Positions 1 through 6,475 of a stretch of 7,300 bases of DNA are shown piece by piece. The stretch covers positions 1,518-8,817 of the forward strand of contig MGPL01000037.1 of the NCBI GenBank assembly GCA_001797415.1, read 5' to 3'. Each line of letters opens with the position of its first letter. The first letter of the stretch is position 1. The position numbers and the translations under genes were made by a program. The DNA is from Deltaproteobacteria bacterium GWA2_55_10 (GTDB lineage Bacteria > Desulfobacterota > GWC2-55-46). The notes beneath the pieces are model-generated. The model searched no databases. It was not told the DNA's origin and saw nothing but the letters and a program-made list of their open reading frames with translations.

Positions 1-941
1 TCGAGGTCGATGCTTTCGTGGACGAGGTTCTGCCCCCGGAGCGAAATCTCTCCCTCAGCCGTCCTCTTCATCTCATTCGCGTTTTTGCCTTTCATCGCGA
101 GATGAGAATTCAGATTCAGCTCGCCGCGTATGGATTTTTTCTTTTTAAAAGCCCCAAGCACCTCTTCGAAACGGAATTTTGTAATCGTAAAATCTACCGT
201 GTACTCGGGGCTTTCACCTGACATCACACCCATGATGCTACCCCTGCCGTCTCCGCCGAAAATCTTCAGCGTGACGGGATTTGCCTCAAACTTCCTTTCA
301 CGCGCTTTCATGACAACGCGGACATCTGATACCTTTAAGCCTTTCGCCTTCACCTCCTTGCATGACAAATCCCCCTCGAAAGAGCTGGCGTAAATAGACT
401 CTCCTCCAACCACAGCGAGGTTCTTGATCTCAAGGTCGCACTCGTTCGCCTCGCTCTTCCCGCCTGTTTTTTTATCCACGTAAAAGACTTGCCCCTTTTT
501 GACGAAGATTTTTCCTGCCGCAAAGGGCGGTAACTTTTTCTCAGGGAATTTCCTCTCCGGTGTTTCGAAGTTGAAATGCCCTCTCCTGTCTTTCGTGATA
601 AAGAACCTGGGGGCGATGAGCCCTACCTGCTGTATGAGTATTTTCCTTCCGACAAGGGGCAGGAGTTTTATTTTCACCTGCACCTCTTCTACAGAGGCAA
701 CGTCAGCGTTCTGGTTTTGTATCAGGATGTCCTCAATCGATACGCGTGCGTGGGGGAAAAACGCGAGCTTCAGTTTGCCGTTGATGCGGACCTTCATCCC
801 AGTAGCCTCGGAGACGGCAGCCTCAATGCGGGGCTTGTAGCTGTTTATGTCGAAGGTGCGTACGAAAATGACCACTGCGAGAACAGCGGCCGCCGTTACT
901 CCGACGAGGACATAAAGGGCTTTTTTCATCTTCGTGTTCAT
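1..941 (-). CDS. AsmA family protein, N-terminal part (runs off left edge)
   Basis: This is the first 313 codons of a gene that continues past the left edge. An N-terminal membrane anchor (about residues 6-27, with basic residues before it) is followed by the pattern typical of AsmA-family N-termini: FDINSYKPRIEAAV, then ATGMKV, NGKLKLAFFP and a VSIEDILIQN stretch (about 31-79). The rest is beta-rich, as expected for the long groove or bridge-like part. AsmA-like proteins sit in the inner membrane with a large periplasmic domain and are linked to outer-membrane assembly and lipid transport. Family members are often 600 residues or more, so half or more may lie outside the window. I chose the ATG at 941 because GGGGA lies 9 bases upstream; a second ATG at 929 is possible. 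An in-frame stop lies a short way upstream. About 440 bases separate it from tonB, so it is probably its own transcription unit. Family call good; exact role unknown. Confidence 0.8.
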   Translation of the reverse strand, partial: MNTKMKKALYVLVGVTAAAVLAVVIFVRTFDINSYKPRIEAAVSEATGMKVRINGKLKLAFFPHARVSIEDILIQNQNADVASVEEVQVKIKLLPLVGRKILIQQVGLIAPRFFITKDRRGHFNFETPERKFPEKKLPPFAAGKIFVKKGQVFYVDKKTGGKSEANECDLEIKNLAVVGGESIYASSFEGDLSCKEVKAKGLKVSDVRVVMKARERKFEANPVTLKIFGGDGRGSIMGVMSGESPEYTVDFTITKFRFEEVLGAFKKKKSIRGELNLNSHLAMKGKNANEMKRTAEGEISLRGQNLVHESIDL

Positions 942-1381
942 TCCTGCAGATCCCCTGGGTATAGAGACCCCCAACTGCCGCAATCGTTCGTCTAAAATAA
1001 TCCATTACTTTTCTATCTCAAATTCGCTCATCACTGACCCACACGATCTATTCACTTCTATTCTGCCAGAAAAAAGTTACGCCAGCATAATGAAATGGGA
1101 ATAAGGCAAAAACGATACCCGCCACGTACTGGATCAACTCTTGCTTTGCCAGGACGGTGGCTGCTGTCCAAAGACCCCATGAACTTCTTGCGGGCCAGTC
1201 AAAGGCATGAAAATTAAGATAGCGTTACATAGTCAACTGATCGATGCCCGTCAGCTTGTCGCGTTCACATCGCTACTGATGGTCGAAAGAGGGTCTTTGA
1301 AGCACAGGATGGCCTGCTGGGCAGAGCCGTTGGGCTTGACCGTTAGTCATTATGCGAAAATGATCGATTCTCCGTAATCAA
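942..1381. other. Gene-poor spacer between tonB and the asmA-like gene
   Basis: About 440 bases with no gene I can support, and visibly richer in A and T than the flanking coding DNA. Besides the candidate promoter at 994-1021, it holds short open frames without convincing start sites. One on the minus strand (1224-1048) has 58 codons, no ATG, and ends in a hydrophobic aromatic segment (YVAGIVFALFPFHYAG) that looks like a membrane helix, so it could be the tail of a decayed gene. One on the plus strand (1207-1377) has 56 codons from an ATG preceded only by AAAGG one base away. Neither resembles a family I recognise. No intrinsic terminator with a T-run follows tonB; the best small stem is TCATT/AATGA at about 1348-1362. 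Confidence 0.5.
994..1021 (-). promoter_or_regulatory. Candidate sigma-70-type promoter for the asmA-like gene
   Basis: Read on the minus strand, TTGAGA (1021-1016) resembles a -35 element (5 of 6) and TATTTT (999-994) a -10 element (4 of 6), with a 16-base spacer. Transcription would begin near 987, leaving a leader of about 45 bases before the ATG at 941. The position, in front of a gene set apart from its neighbours, fits. The match is by eye only, and such hexamers occur by chance. Confidence 0.3.
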
Positions 1382-2056
1382 CTACTCGTCTAATTTGAAC
1401 CTCAGGTTTATATCTATCTTGAACGGCCCCTTATCGAAAGGGGCGGCCCGCTCCACGGCTTCGAGGGCTGCCTTGTTGAGGATATCGCTCGCGCAAGGCT
1501 TTGTAACGGCAAGCGCCCTGACAGAGCCGTCCGTCATCACGCTGAAACTCAGGCCCACGACGCCTTCGTAGCCCCTCTGTTTGGCCCAGTTAGGGTAGCG
1601 TTTTGCCCTGTCTACCTTTTCATTCACATAACGGCTCAACGCGGCCCTCTCATCGATCGAGGCTGCCTTCGCACTGACAGGCTGCTGTGCAACGGCCGGC
1701 ACAACTGGCTTTTCAGCAGCGGGAGTTGGTGCGGGCGTTTCCTTCTTTTCAGCCGCGGCCGGGGCCTCAGGCGCTGCCTTTATGATTTCTTTCCTGATCT
1801 CCTGAACGTCCTCGGGCTCTGTTTCGGGAAGAGGCCTCACGGCTTCGGGCTCTATCTTCTTCTCGATAACAGGCCAGGGCTTTACGGGCGCGGGTGCGGC
1901 TCTCTGAGGCTCCGTTGTCTTCGGGACCTCGACGAGTTCCACGGGCGTAAGCTCCTGAAGTGACGGCACTGCCCTGGGCAGCACTCCGCTCATGGCGGCA
2001 AACAGGGCCGCGTGGAAGAGCGCCGAGACGGCTATCAGTTTCCTTATATCAGCCAT
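1382..2056 (-). CDS. tonB: TonB energy-transducing protein
   Basis: TonB transmits energy from the ExbB-ExbD motor to outer-membrane receptors. The 224 residues show the full layout. A single N-terminal membrane helix (about 6-26) carries S11 and H15 in the S-x-x-x-H pattern known from TonB, where the histidine matters for coupling to ExbB-ExbD. A Pro/Ala/Glu/Lys-rich periplasmic linker follows (about 37-130). The C-terminal domain (about 138-224) has YP at 154-155, GYEGVVGLSFSV, DGSVRALAV and the AALEAVERAAPF ending typical of the receptor-binding fold. C188 sits where many relatives have Ser or Gly. The start follows the exbD stop by 6 bases, with AGGCGGAT overlapping that stop, so translation is probably coupled. 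It is the last gene of the run. Being beside a receptor gene suggests a dedicated TonB rather than the only housekeeping one, but that is inference. Confidence 0.93.
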   Translation of the reverse strand: MADIRKLIAVSALFHAALFAAMSGVLPRAVPSLQELTPVELVEVPKTTEPQRAAPAPVKPWPVIEKKIEPEAVRPLPETEPEDVQEIRKEIIKAAPEAPAAAEKKETPAPTPAAEKPVVPAVAQQPVSAKAASIDERAALSRYVNEKVDRAKRYPNWAKQRGYEGVVGLSFSVMTDGSVRALAVTKPCASDILNKAALEAVERAAPFDKGPFKIDINLRFKLDE

Positions 2057-2062
2057 ATCCGC

Positions 2063-2470
2063 CTACTTCGGCCTCGTCGCTATCGCGAGCCTCTTTATGC
2101 CGGAGAGCTTGACCGTGTCCATCACTTCGACCACCTTCCCGTGAATGACGGACTCGTCGGCGTTAATGATAACGAGCGCGTCCTGGTCTGCCGCGGCGTA
2201 TGCCCTGAGACTTCCCCCAAGCTCTTCAATCCGTATGGCTTCCTTGTCGAGATAGAGCGAGCCGTCGCTCGATATGGTCACCGACCTGTTCTCCGGCACG
2301 CTCCTGCTGTCAGCCGAGTCGACCTTGGGCAGATTGACCGGCATGCCCCTCATCACGGTCATGGACATGGTCGCGACCATGAAGAAGACGAGCAGGAAAA
2401 ACATGGTGTCTATCATCGGGATTATCTCTATGCGCGCCTTCTTTTTCGCTCCGAACCTTCTTATCTTCAT
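2063..2470 (-). CDS. exbD: ExbD/TolR-family proton channel subunit
   Basis: This 135-residue protein is the small subunit of the proton-driven ExbB-ExbD motor in the inner membrane. The N-terminus is basic and cytoplasmic, followed by one membrane helix beginning IIPMIDTMFFLLVFFMVAT. D21 in this helix matches the essential protonatable aspartate of ExbD and TolR (Asp25 in E. coli ExbD). The rest (about 45-135) is the periplasmic domain, with the LPKVDSA, VTISSDGSLYLD and VIINADESVIHGKVVEVMD stretches usual for the family. Length is normal. It starts 10 bases after the exbB stop with GAGGA upstream, and ends 6 bases before tonB. TolR is the main alternative, but the neighbouring tonB and receptor favour ExbD. 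Confidence 0.92.
   Translation of the reverse strand: MKIRRFGAKKKARIEIIPMIDTMFFLLVFFMVATMSMTVMRGMPVNLPKVDSADSRSVPENRSVTISSDGSLYLDKEAIRIEELGGSLRAYAAADQDALVIINADESVIHGKVVEVMDTVKLSGIKRLAIATRPK
2366..2381. repeat. 16-bp perfect palindrome inside exbD
   Basis: CATGGTCGCGACCATG reads the same on both strands. It lies in the part of exbD that encodes the end of the membrane helix (Met-Val-Ala-Thr-Met). Codon constraint alone could produce it, and I know of no site type it matches. Confidence 0.4.
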
Positions 2471-2480
2471 TGGCTCATCC

Positions 2481-3092
2481 TCATGGGCGGCCTGCCTGCG
2501 CGTCTTTGGATGCCGCGAGCGCCATCTCGAGGCGCGTGGCGTACCGCTCTATCTCGGCGGTCGCCTTCTCCGACTTTGACTGGAAGAAGTTATGGGGTAT
2601 GAGCGTCACGACCGCGACTATAATGCCCGCTGCCGTAGCGATAAGGGCCTCTGATATGCCGCCGGTTACGGCAAGCGGCTTGCTGAGCCCCGCTTCCGCG
2701 ATTATGCCGAAAGAGCCTATCATGCCGACGATGGTGCCAAGTAGCCCCAGGAGGGGCGCGAGCGTTATTATGGTATCAAGAGCGGGGAGATACCTGTTCA
2801 TCTCCCTCACCTCGCCTGTCGCCTCCGCCTCCATGGCGAGCGCAGCTCTGTTGGTCCTGCTCATTAGGCCTGCCTTCAGGACCCTTGTCACTGGAGAGTC
2901 GTTCGCGTTGCACAGGGTCAGGGCCTTCTCAAACCTGCCTGCCTCGGCCTCTTTTATAATTTCGAGCATTGAAGCGGGAGTCCTCTGCCTCCTCCAGAAA
3001 AGTATCCTCTCTATCACGAGCGCCATCGATACGATCGACGCAAGTATTATCGGGACCATGAGGAGCCCGCCACTTGCGAGTATGTCCAGCAT
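2481..3092 (-). CDS. exbB: ExbB/TolQ/MotA-family proton channel protein
   Basis: ExbB is the scaffold of the inner-membrane proton motor that powers TonB. The 203 residues contain three membrane segments (about 8-30, 108-131 and 144-166), with a cytoplasmic stretch between the first and second. The second holds TLAPLLGLLGTIVGMIGSF, with T120 in the position of E. coli Thr148. The third holds ISEALIATAAGIIVAVVTLIP, where E148 and T153 keep the same five-residue spacing as E. coli Glu176 and Thr181. Length is close to that of TolQ and the shorter ExbB forms. The ATG has an AAGGAGGT ribosome site 3-4 bases upstream, stronger than that of any neighbour, which may raise synthesis of the motor relative to the upstream genes. 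It follows the propeller gene by 18 bases. TolQ is the alternative name, made unlikely by the tonB context. Confidence 0.93.
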   Translation of the reverse strand: MLDILASGGLLMVPIILASIVSMALVIERILFWRRQRTPASMLEIIKEAEAGRFEKALTLCNANDSPVTRVLKAGLMSRTNRAALAMEAEATGEVREMNRYLPALDTIITLAPLLGLLGTIVGMIGSFGIIAEAGLSKPLAVTGGISEALIATAAGIIVAVVTLIPHNFFQSKSEKATAEIERYATRLEMALAASKDAQAGRP

Positions 3093-3095
3093 AAG

Positions 3096-3103
3096 ACCTC
3101 CTT
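3096..3103 (-). promoter_or_regulatory. Perfect ribosome binding site of exbB
   Basis: Read on the minus strand the bases are AAGGAGGT, a full complement to the 3' end of 16S rRNA, 3 bases from the exbB ATG. The spacing is a little short. It supports the start at 3092 and suggests fresh ribosome loading in mid-operon. Confidence 0.7.
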
Positions 3104-3110
3104 TGACTTT

Positions 3111-4310
3111 CTATCTGCCTATCGCGAACATCGTCTTCGCGGCCCTCATATCCATCTTCTGCCAGGCCACGAGCACGTCCCCTTTCCTGTTGACGGAGAT
3201 GACGGGGTTAGTGGCCTTTCTCACATCGGTATTGAGCTGGACGCGGGTCATATCCGCGCCCTTGCGGGATTCAAAGACGACATTGCTCAGAACCGGCGTT
3301 ATCTCCTGCCATGCGAGCAGAAGCTCACTGCCCCTGGCTGCCGCCGCGACATTATCGGGAAAGGCGCTCCTTTTGCTCTCTATCCTCTCCTTGAGAAAGG
3401 TCTTTTCGTCTTTCGAGGCGGCAAGGAACACGCCCGGCTCTCCGTCGACCTCGGCATACCATGATACAAGCACCTCTCCGTTGTCCCCGGCAATGACTGA
3501 CGAACCCCTGTGCGGGCAGCCGGATATTTCCCAGTTGTCCTTGCCGACTATAACCGGCCCGGTGAACTCTGATTTGGCCTCATCCGTGCTCTTTGAGATC
3601 ACCATCTCCCTTATGTTACCGGGATAGACCTTGCGCCAGACCACATAGAGGGAGTTGTCCTTGCCGATTGCTATCGAAGTCCTGCAGCAGGGGCATGAAT
3701 CAAAATCAACGGCGACATTCTTTCCAAAACTCCTGCCGCTGTCCTTTGAATAGGCTACATAGGTGCCAGTACCCCTTGTTTGCCTCTCCCTGCCGTCGAG
3801 CCATGATATGTAAATAGCCCCGTCAGCGCCGACGGCGATGGACGCGAACCCGGCTGATGCCGGGTTCGCGTTGTCGTTGACCACAACAGACGGGCTGAAG
3901 CTTTTGCCTGAATCATCTGATCTCGCGAACCTGAGGTCAGAGGCGAAATCATTTCCGCTTCCCTTCGCGCTCCAAAGGAGATAGACCTCGCCCTTTGAAC
4001 CCAAAGACAACGCAGGCGCGTCGTTTACGGAAGCCGGAGCGTCATCGGTCCCGTTGACCCTGACCTCTTGAGAGAAGGTCTTGCCGTTGTTATTCGAGAC
4101 AGCCAGATAGAGCGAGTTCACGTCCTTCTCTTCCTCGAACCATGCGAGATAGACCCTGCCCTCGTCGTCCATGGCCGCAGCCGGGGGTGAGACCGACTTT
4201 GAGCGGTGCTCGATCCCCCCGGGGGGGCCGAACGCGACGGCCCCCCATGAGTCGAACGGCAAAACGACGAGAAGAAAAAGAACGGCAAATATTGAAAACA
4301 ATGCCTTCAT
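3111..4310 (-). CDS. Exported BNR/Asp-box beta-propeller protein with CPCC motif, function unknown
   Basis: A 399-residue exported protein. A signal peptide (about 1-24) precedes seven repeats, each ending in a G/S-x-[VIL]-x-[VIL]-x-W strand, with Trp at 57, 113, 170, 225, 284, 334 and 383, about 49-59 residues apart. Three good Asp boxes follow: SNNNGKTF (72-79), SDDSGKSF (131-138) and SKDSGRSF (188-195), with weaker ones later. This is the BNR or sialidase-like propeller fold, but I see no FRIP motif or arginine triad, so sialidase activity is not supported. Odd feature: CPCCR (Cys 206, 208, 209) and, some 55 residues on, DNWEISGCPH (Cys265, His267), a possible disulfide or metal site. Start: GGAAGGAG at 4323-4316 places ATG 4310 at a 5-base spacing; ATG 4313 is almost equal, while a GTG at 4325 would put the ribosome site inside the gene. 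It overlaps the receptor stop (ATGATGA), so translation is coupled. Confidence 0.8.
   Translation of the reverse strand: MKALFSIFAVLFLLVVLPFDSWGAVAFGPPGGIEHRSKSVSPPAAAMDDEGRVYLAWFEEEKDVNSLYLAVSNNNGKTFSQEVRVNGTDDAPASVNDAPALSLGSKGEVYLLWSAKGSGNDFASDLRFARSDDSGKSFSPSVVVNDNANPASAGFASIAVGADGAIYISWLDGRERQTRGTGTYVAYSKDSGRSFGKNVAVDFDSCPCCRTSIAIGKDNSLYVVWRKVYPGNIREMVISKSTDEAKSEFTGPVIVGKDNWEISGCPHRGSSVIAGDNGEVLVSWYAEVDGEPGVFLAASKDEKTFLKERIESKRSAFPDNVAAAARGSELLLAWQEITPVLSNVVFESRKGADMTRVQLNTDVRKATNPVISVNRKGDVLVAWQKMDMRAAKTMFAIGR
3842..3871. repeat. Perfect 13-bp inverted repeat with 4-base loop inside the propeller gene
   Basis: The arms are ACGCGAACCCGGC (3842-3854) and GCCGGGTTCGCGT (3859-3871), exact reverse complements around the loop TGAT. 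The stem is GC-rich, so the mRNA would fold strongly here. It encodes the residues NANPASAGFA of the propeller protein, in the turn between the second and third repeats. No T-run follows on the minus strand, so it is not a standard intrinsic terminator. Confidence 0.75.
4215..4227. repeat. C6G7 tract near the start of the mature propeller protein
   Basis: Six C followed by seven G, so 12 of the bases form the palindrome CCCCCCGGGGGG. It encodes Pro-Pro-Gly-Gly just after the predicted signal peptide. Runs of this length are prone to slippage and to sequencing error. The frame is open as given. Confidence 0.5.
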
Positions 4311-6451
4311 CATATCTCCTTCCACCTGTAGACCACGCCGGCGAAGAACGACTGCGGGCTGCCCGGCGTATATAGCGCCTCGCCCGATGAGCTCTTTGAT
4401 ACCCGCTCAGCATATTTCCTGTCCAGGAGGTTTGCAGCCTTCAGGTAAAGCTCCCATCCGGGCGTCAGGTTATAGGATGTCCTCAGGTTTATGAGGTCAT
4501 GTCCGTCGTACTTCTCGGTATTGGCGTCATCGAGCCAGTAACTCCCCAGGTGCACCCACTCGACCTCCGCGACCCCGCCCTTCAATATGGCAGGGCTGTA
4601 ATCCAGCCTGACGTTCAGGTTCTGCCTCGGCGCAATCGCTATCTCCTTGCCGCTGTAATCGACGGTAGGAGAGACCCTCCAGTCGTCATACTCGTGCTTC
4701 GCGTAGGAATAGCTCACGCCAAGCTCGACCCTTTCCACCGGCCTCACCTCAAGGCCCACCTCTATGCCCTTGTGCACGGTCTTGCCCGCGTTCAGCCTCT
4801 GGCTGTTGCCCGTCGAGATGTTGAAGGTTCCTATGTCATCCTTCTTCTCCATGTAATAGACGGATGTCTCGAAGCTCACCTTCTCGCTGATCTTGCCCTT
4901 GACGCCTGTCTCGTAGCTGTAGACCTTTACCGGGTCCAGGTCAACGGCTGTCGTAGCAGTGCCACCTGCCCTGAATATGTCCCCGGTGGACGGTATCCTG
5001 AAACCCTCGTTGTAGGAGGCGAAGATGCTTACATCATCTGCAAGCTCGTATGTTGCGCCCGCCTTTGGGCTGAGCCTTGACCACGACCTGTAGGTTGACG
5101 CTGGCCTATTTGGGCTTGGGCTCGCTTCAAGGTTATTGGTGTAGTCATAGGCAAGGTCGTCATAGCGCGCGCCAATGGTTAAGCGGAGCTTCTCAATAGG
5201 AGAGAACTCGAACTGCGCGTACGGCGAGATGCCTATGAAGGCCGCGTCATAATCGTAGTTGTTGGCATCAGTCGACGCATAGCTGAAACCAGTGTATTTG
5301 AGCGTCGCAGTGTCCCTCGTGACAGTCAAACGCTTCTCCTCGTAGTAGCCGGGACTGTAGTCGAGGTCTATGCCGACTATCAGCCGTGACCGCAGCGGTG
5401 AGAAGTCGCGCCTGTACTTGGCAAGGAGTCCGAGGGAGTAGAACGCTGTCGTAGACTCGTAACCCGCGTAAGTCGTAGGGTCAGAGCCGACTTTGAATAT
5501 GCCCCACTCGGGCAGCAGCTCCATCCTGTTGACCCTCAGATAAGGGATAAGGCTCAGGAGTGCCTTTTCCCCGAACTCCTTTTGGAAGTCGGTAGAGAGC
5601 CTGAAGGCCTCGACGTTCCTGTAGTCGAAGGTATGATAGTTATAGGAGGGTCTTGAGTCGTAATCGGCCTTGGTAAGGGGCGCGCCTCCGCTCGTCTCCT
5701 GGTCTATCTTCGAGTACGAGACTATCGTCTTCGCGCTAGCCGAGGCTGAATGGAGGTGGTCCCACCTCAGGGTCGCGCTCAGGCGGTCGTAGGTCTTGCG
5801 CTCTCTCCAGCCGTTTGAGTGCGTGGCGTTTAGGTCGAGCCTGAAGCCGTCGTCGTCCCAGGTGTTGCCCATGCACGTAAGAAGCCTGTACCAGTCGTAA
5901 GAGCCGAACTCCGGGTTGAGCTCTATCTCGGGCGTGAGCGGAGCCGGCCTGGTGAGTATGTTTATCGTGCCGCCGATGGCGTCGCTGCCGTACAGGGCCG
6001 TGCCCGTGCCCTTGACGACCTCTATCCTGTCAGCCCCAGGCACGTTCACTTCGTAAAGGGCGTTATGGTTGAAGAAGCCCGTTGACCTGATGGGAATCCC
6101 GTCCTCGAGAAAAAGATAGACCGGGGCGGTCGTGAGCGGCTGGCGTATGGATGTTATGTGCCCCTCGCCACCCGTGGAGCTTATCCACGCGCCCGGGACC
6201 CTGTTCATTATCTCCGCCGGGTGGACCGGCTTTACGTTCCTTATCTCCTTATCTTTAATGGCGTTTATCGTTGAAGGGACCTCTTTGGCAAGGTCAGCCT
6301 CCCTTGTGCCTGTTACCGTTACCTCCCCGGCATATATGGCCTCTTCCTCCGCAAACGCGGGAGAGGCGAAAGACACGTACCCGATGACCGCAATGAGGAA
6401 AGCGCCGCGGCTGAAGGCGCGAATGAGAGAGCGAATGCTGCTATACGGCAT
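4310..6451 (-). CDS. TonB-dependent outer-membrane receptor, substrate unknown
   Basis: A 713-residue receptor that imports a substrate through the outer membrane using TonB energy. The signal peptide ends at ASPAFA (cleavage near residue 34). A TonB-box-like GEVTVTGTR follows (about 42-50). The plug domain (about 55-167) contains EIMNRVPGAWISSTGGEG, SIRQPLTTAPVYLFLEDGIP, GFFNHNALYEVNVPGADRIE and KGTGTALYGSDAIGGTINIL, all standard plug landmarks. The remainder is a long barrel rich in aromatic strands ending LLDRKYAERV and FFAGVVYRWKEI. Length fits a 22-strand barrel. The last residue is Ile, not the common Phe or Trp. Start: AAGGAG at 6466-6461 lies 9 bases before ATG 6451, whereas ATG 6460 touches it, so 6451 is preferred. 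The plug resembles the BtuB/siderophore-type class, but nothing identifies the cargo. It starts 24 bases after the tlpA-like gene and its stop overlaps the propeller start. Confidence 0.9.
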   Translation of the reverse strand: MPYSSIRSLIRAFSRGAFLIAVIGYVSFASPAFAEEEAIYAGEVTVTGTREADLAKEVPSTINAIKDKEIRNVKPVHPAEIMNRVPGAWISSTGGEGHITSIRQPLTTAPVYLFLEDGIPIRSTGFFNHNALYEVNVPGADRIEVVKGTGTALYGSDAIGGTINILTRPAPLTPEIELNPEFGSYDWYRLLTCMGNTWDDDGFRLDLNATHSNGWRERKTYDRLSATLRWDHLHSASASAKTIVSYSKIDQETSGGAPLTKADYDSRPSYNYHTFDYRNVEAFRLSTDFQKEFGEKALLSLIPYLRVNRMELLPEWGIFKVGSDPTTYAGYESTTAFYSLGLLAKYRRDFSPLRSRLIVGIDLDYSPGYYEEKRLTVTRDTATLKYTGFSYASTDANNYDYDAAFIGISPYAQFEFSPIEKLRLTIGARYDDLAYDYTNNLEASPSPNRPASTYRSWSRLSPKAGATYELADDVSIFASYNEGFRIPSTGDIFRAGGTATTAVDLDPVKVYSYETGVKGKISEKVSFETSVYYMEKKDDIGTFNISTGNSQRLNAGKTVHKGIEVGLEVRPVERVELGVSYSYAKHEYDDWRVSPTVDYSGKEIAIAPRQNLNVRLDYSPAILKGGVAEVEWVHLGSYWLDDANTEKYDGHDLINLRTSYNLTPGWELYLKAANLLDRKYAERVSKSSSGEALYTPGSPQSFFAGVVYRWKEI

Positions 6452-6460
6452 GGAAAGCAT

Positions 6461-6466
6461 CTCCTT
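6461..6466 (-). promoter_or_regulatory. Ribosome binding site deciding the receptor start
   Basis: AAGGAG on the minus strand lies 9 bases from ATG 6451 and directly abuts ATG 6460. Normal spacing therefore selects the inner ATG and removes three residues (Met-Leu-Ser) from the longest reading. Confidence 0.55.
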
Positions 6467-6475
6467 GTAGTTTGT

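Noticed and set aside
499..995. Two overlapping plus-strand open frames (499-840 and 576-995)
   Set aside because: Both are opposite the AsmA-like gene, whose N-terminal motifs are clear in the minus-strand frame.
823..1005. Minus-strand open frame of 60 codons starting near 1005
   Set aside because: It overlaps the start of the AsmA-like gene in another frame and becomes Arg/His/Cys-rich nonsense where that gene is well supported.
2012..2602. Plus-strand open frame of 196 codons, rich in Arg and His
   Set aside because: It spans parts of tonB, exbD and exbB in antisense; the composition is the usual result of reading coding DNA in reverse.
2470..3627. Long plus-strand open frame of 385 codons
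   Set aside because: It lies wholly opposite exbB and the propeller gene, both of which have clear family motifs and ribosome sites. Its translation is Ser/Ala/Leu-rich low-information sequence, typical of an antisense shadow in GC-rich DNA.
3111..4310. Sialidase (neuraminidase) activity
   Set aside because: Asp boxes give only the fold. The FRIP motif and arginine triad of sialidases are not visible, and the operon context is transport rather than glycan breakdown.
4499..5080. Plus-strand open frame of 193 codons
   Set aside because: It is opposite the receptor's barrel region, has no recognisable domain, and codon positions favour the minus-strand receptor.
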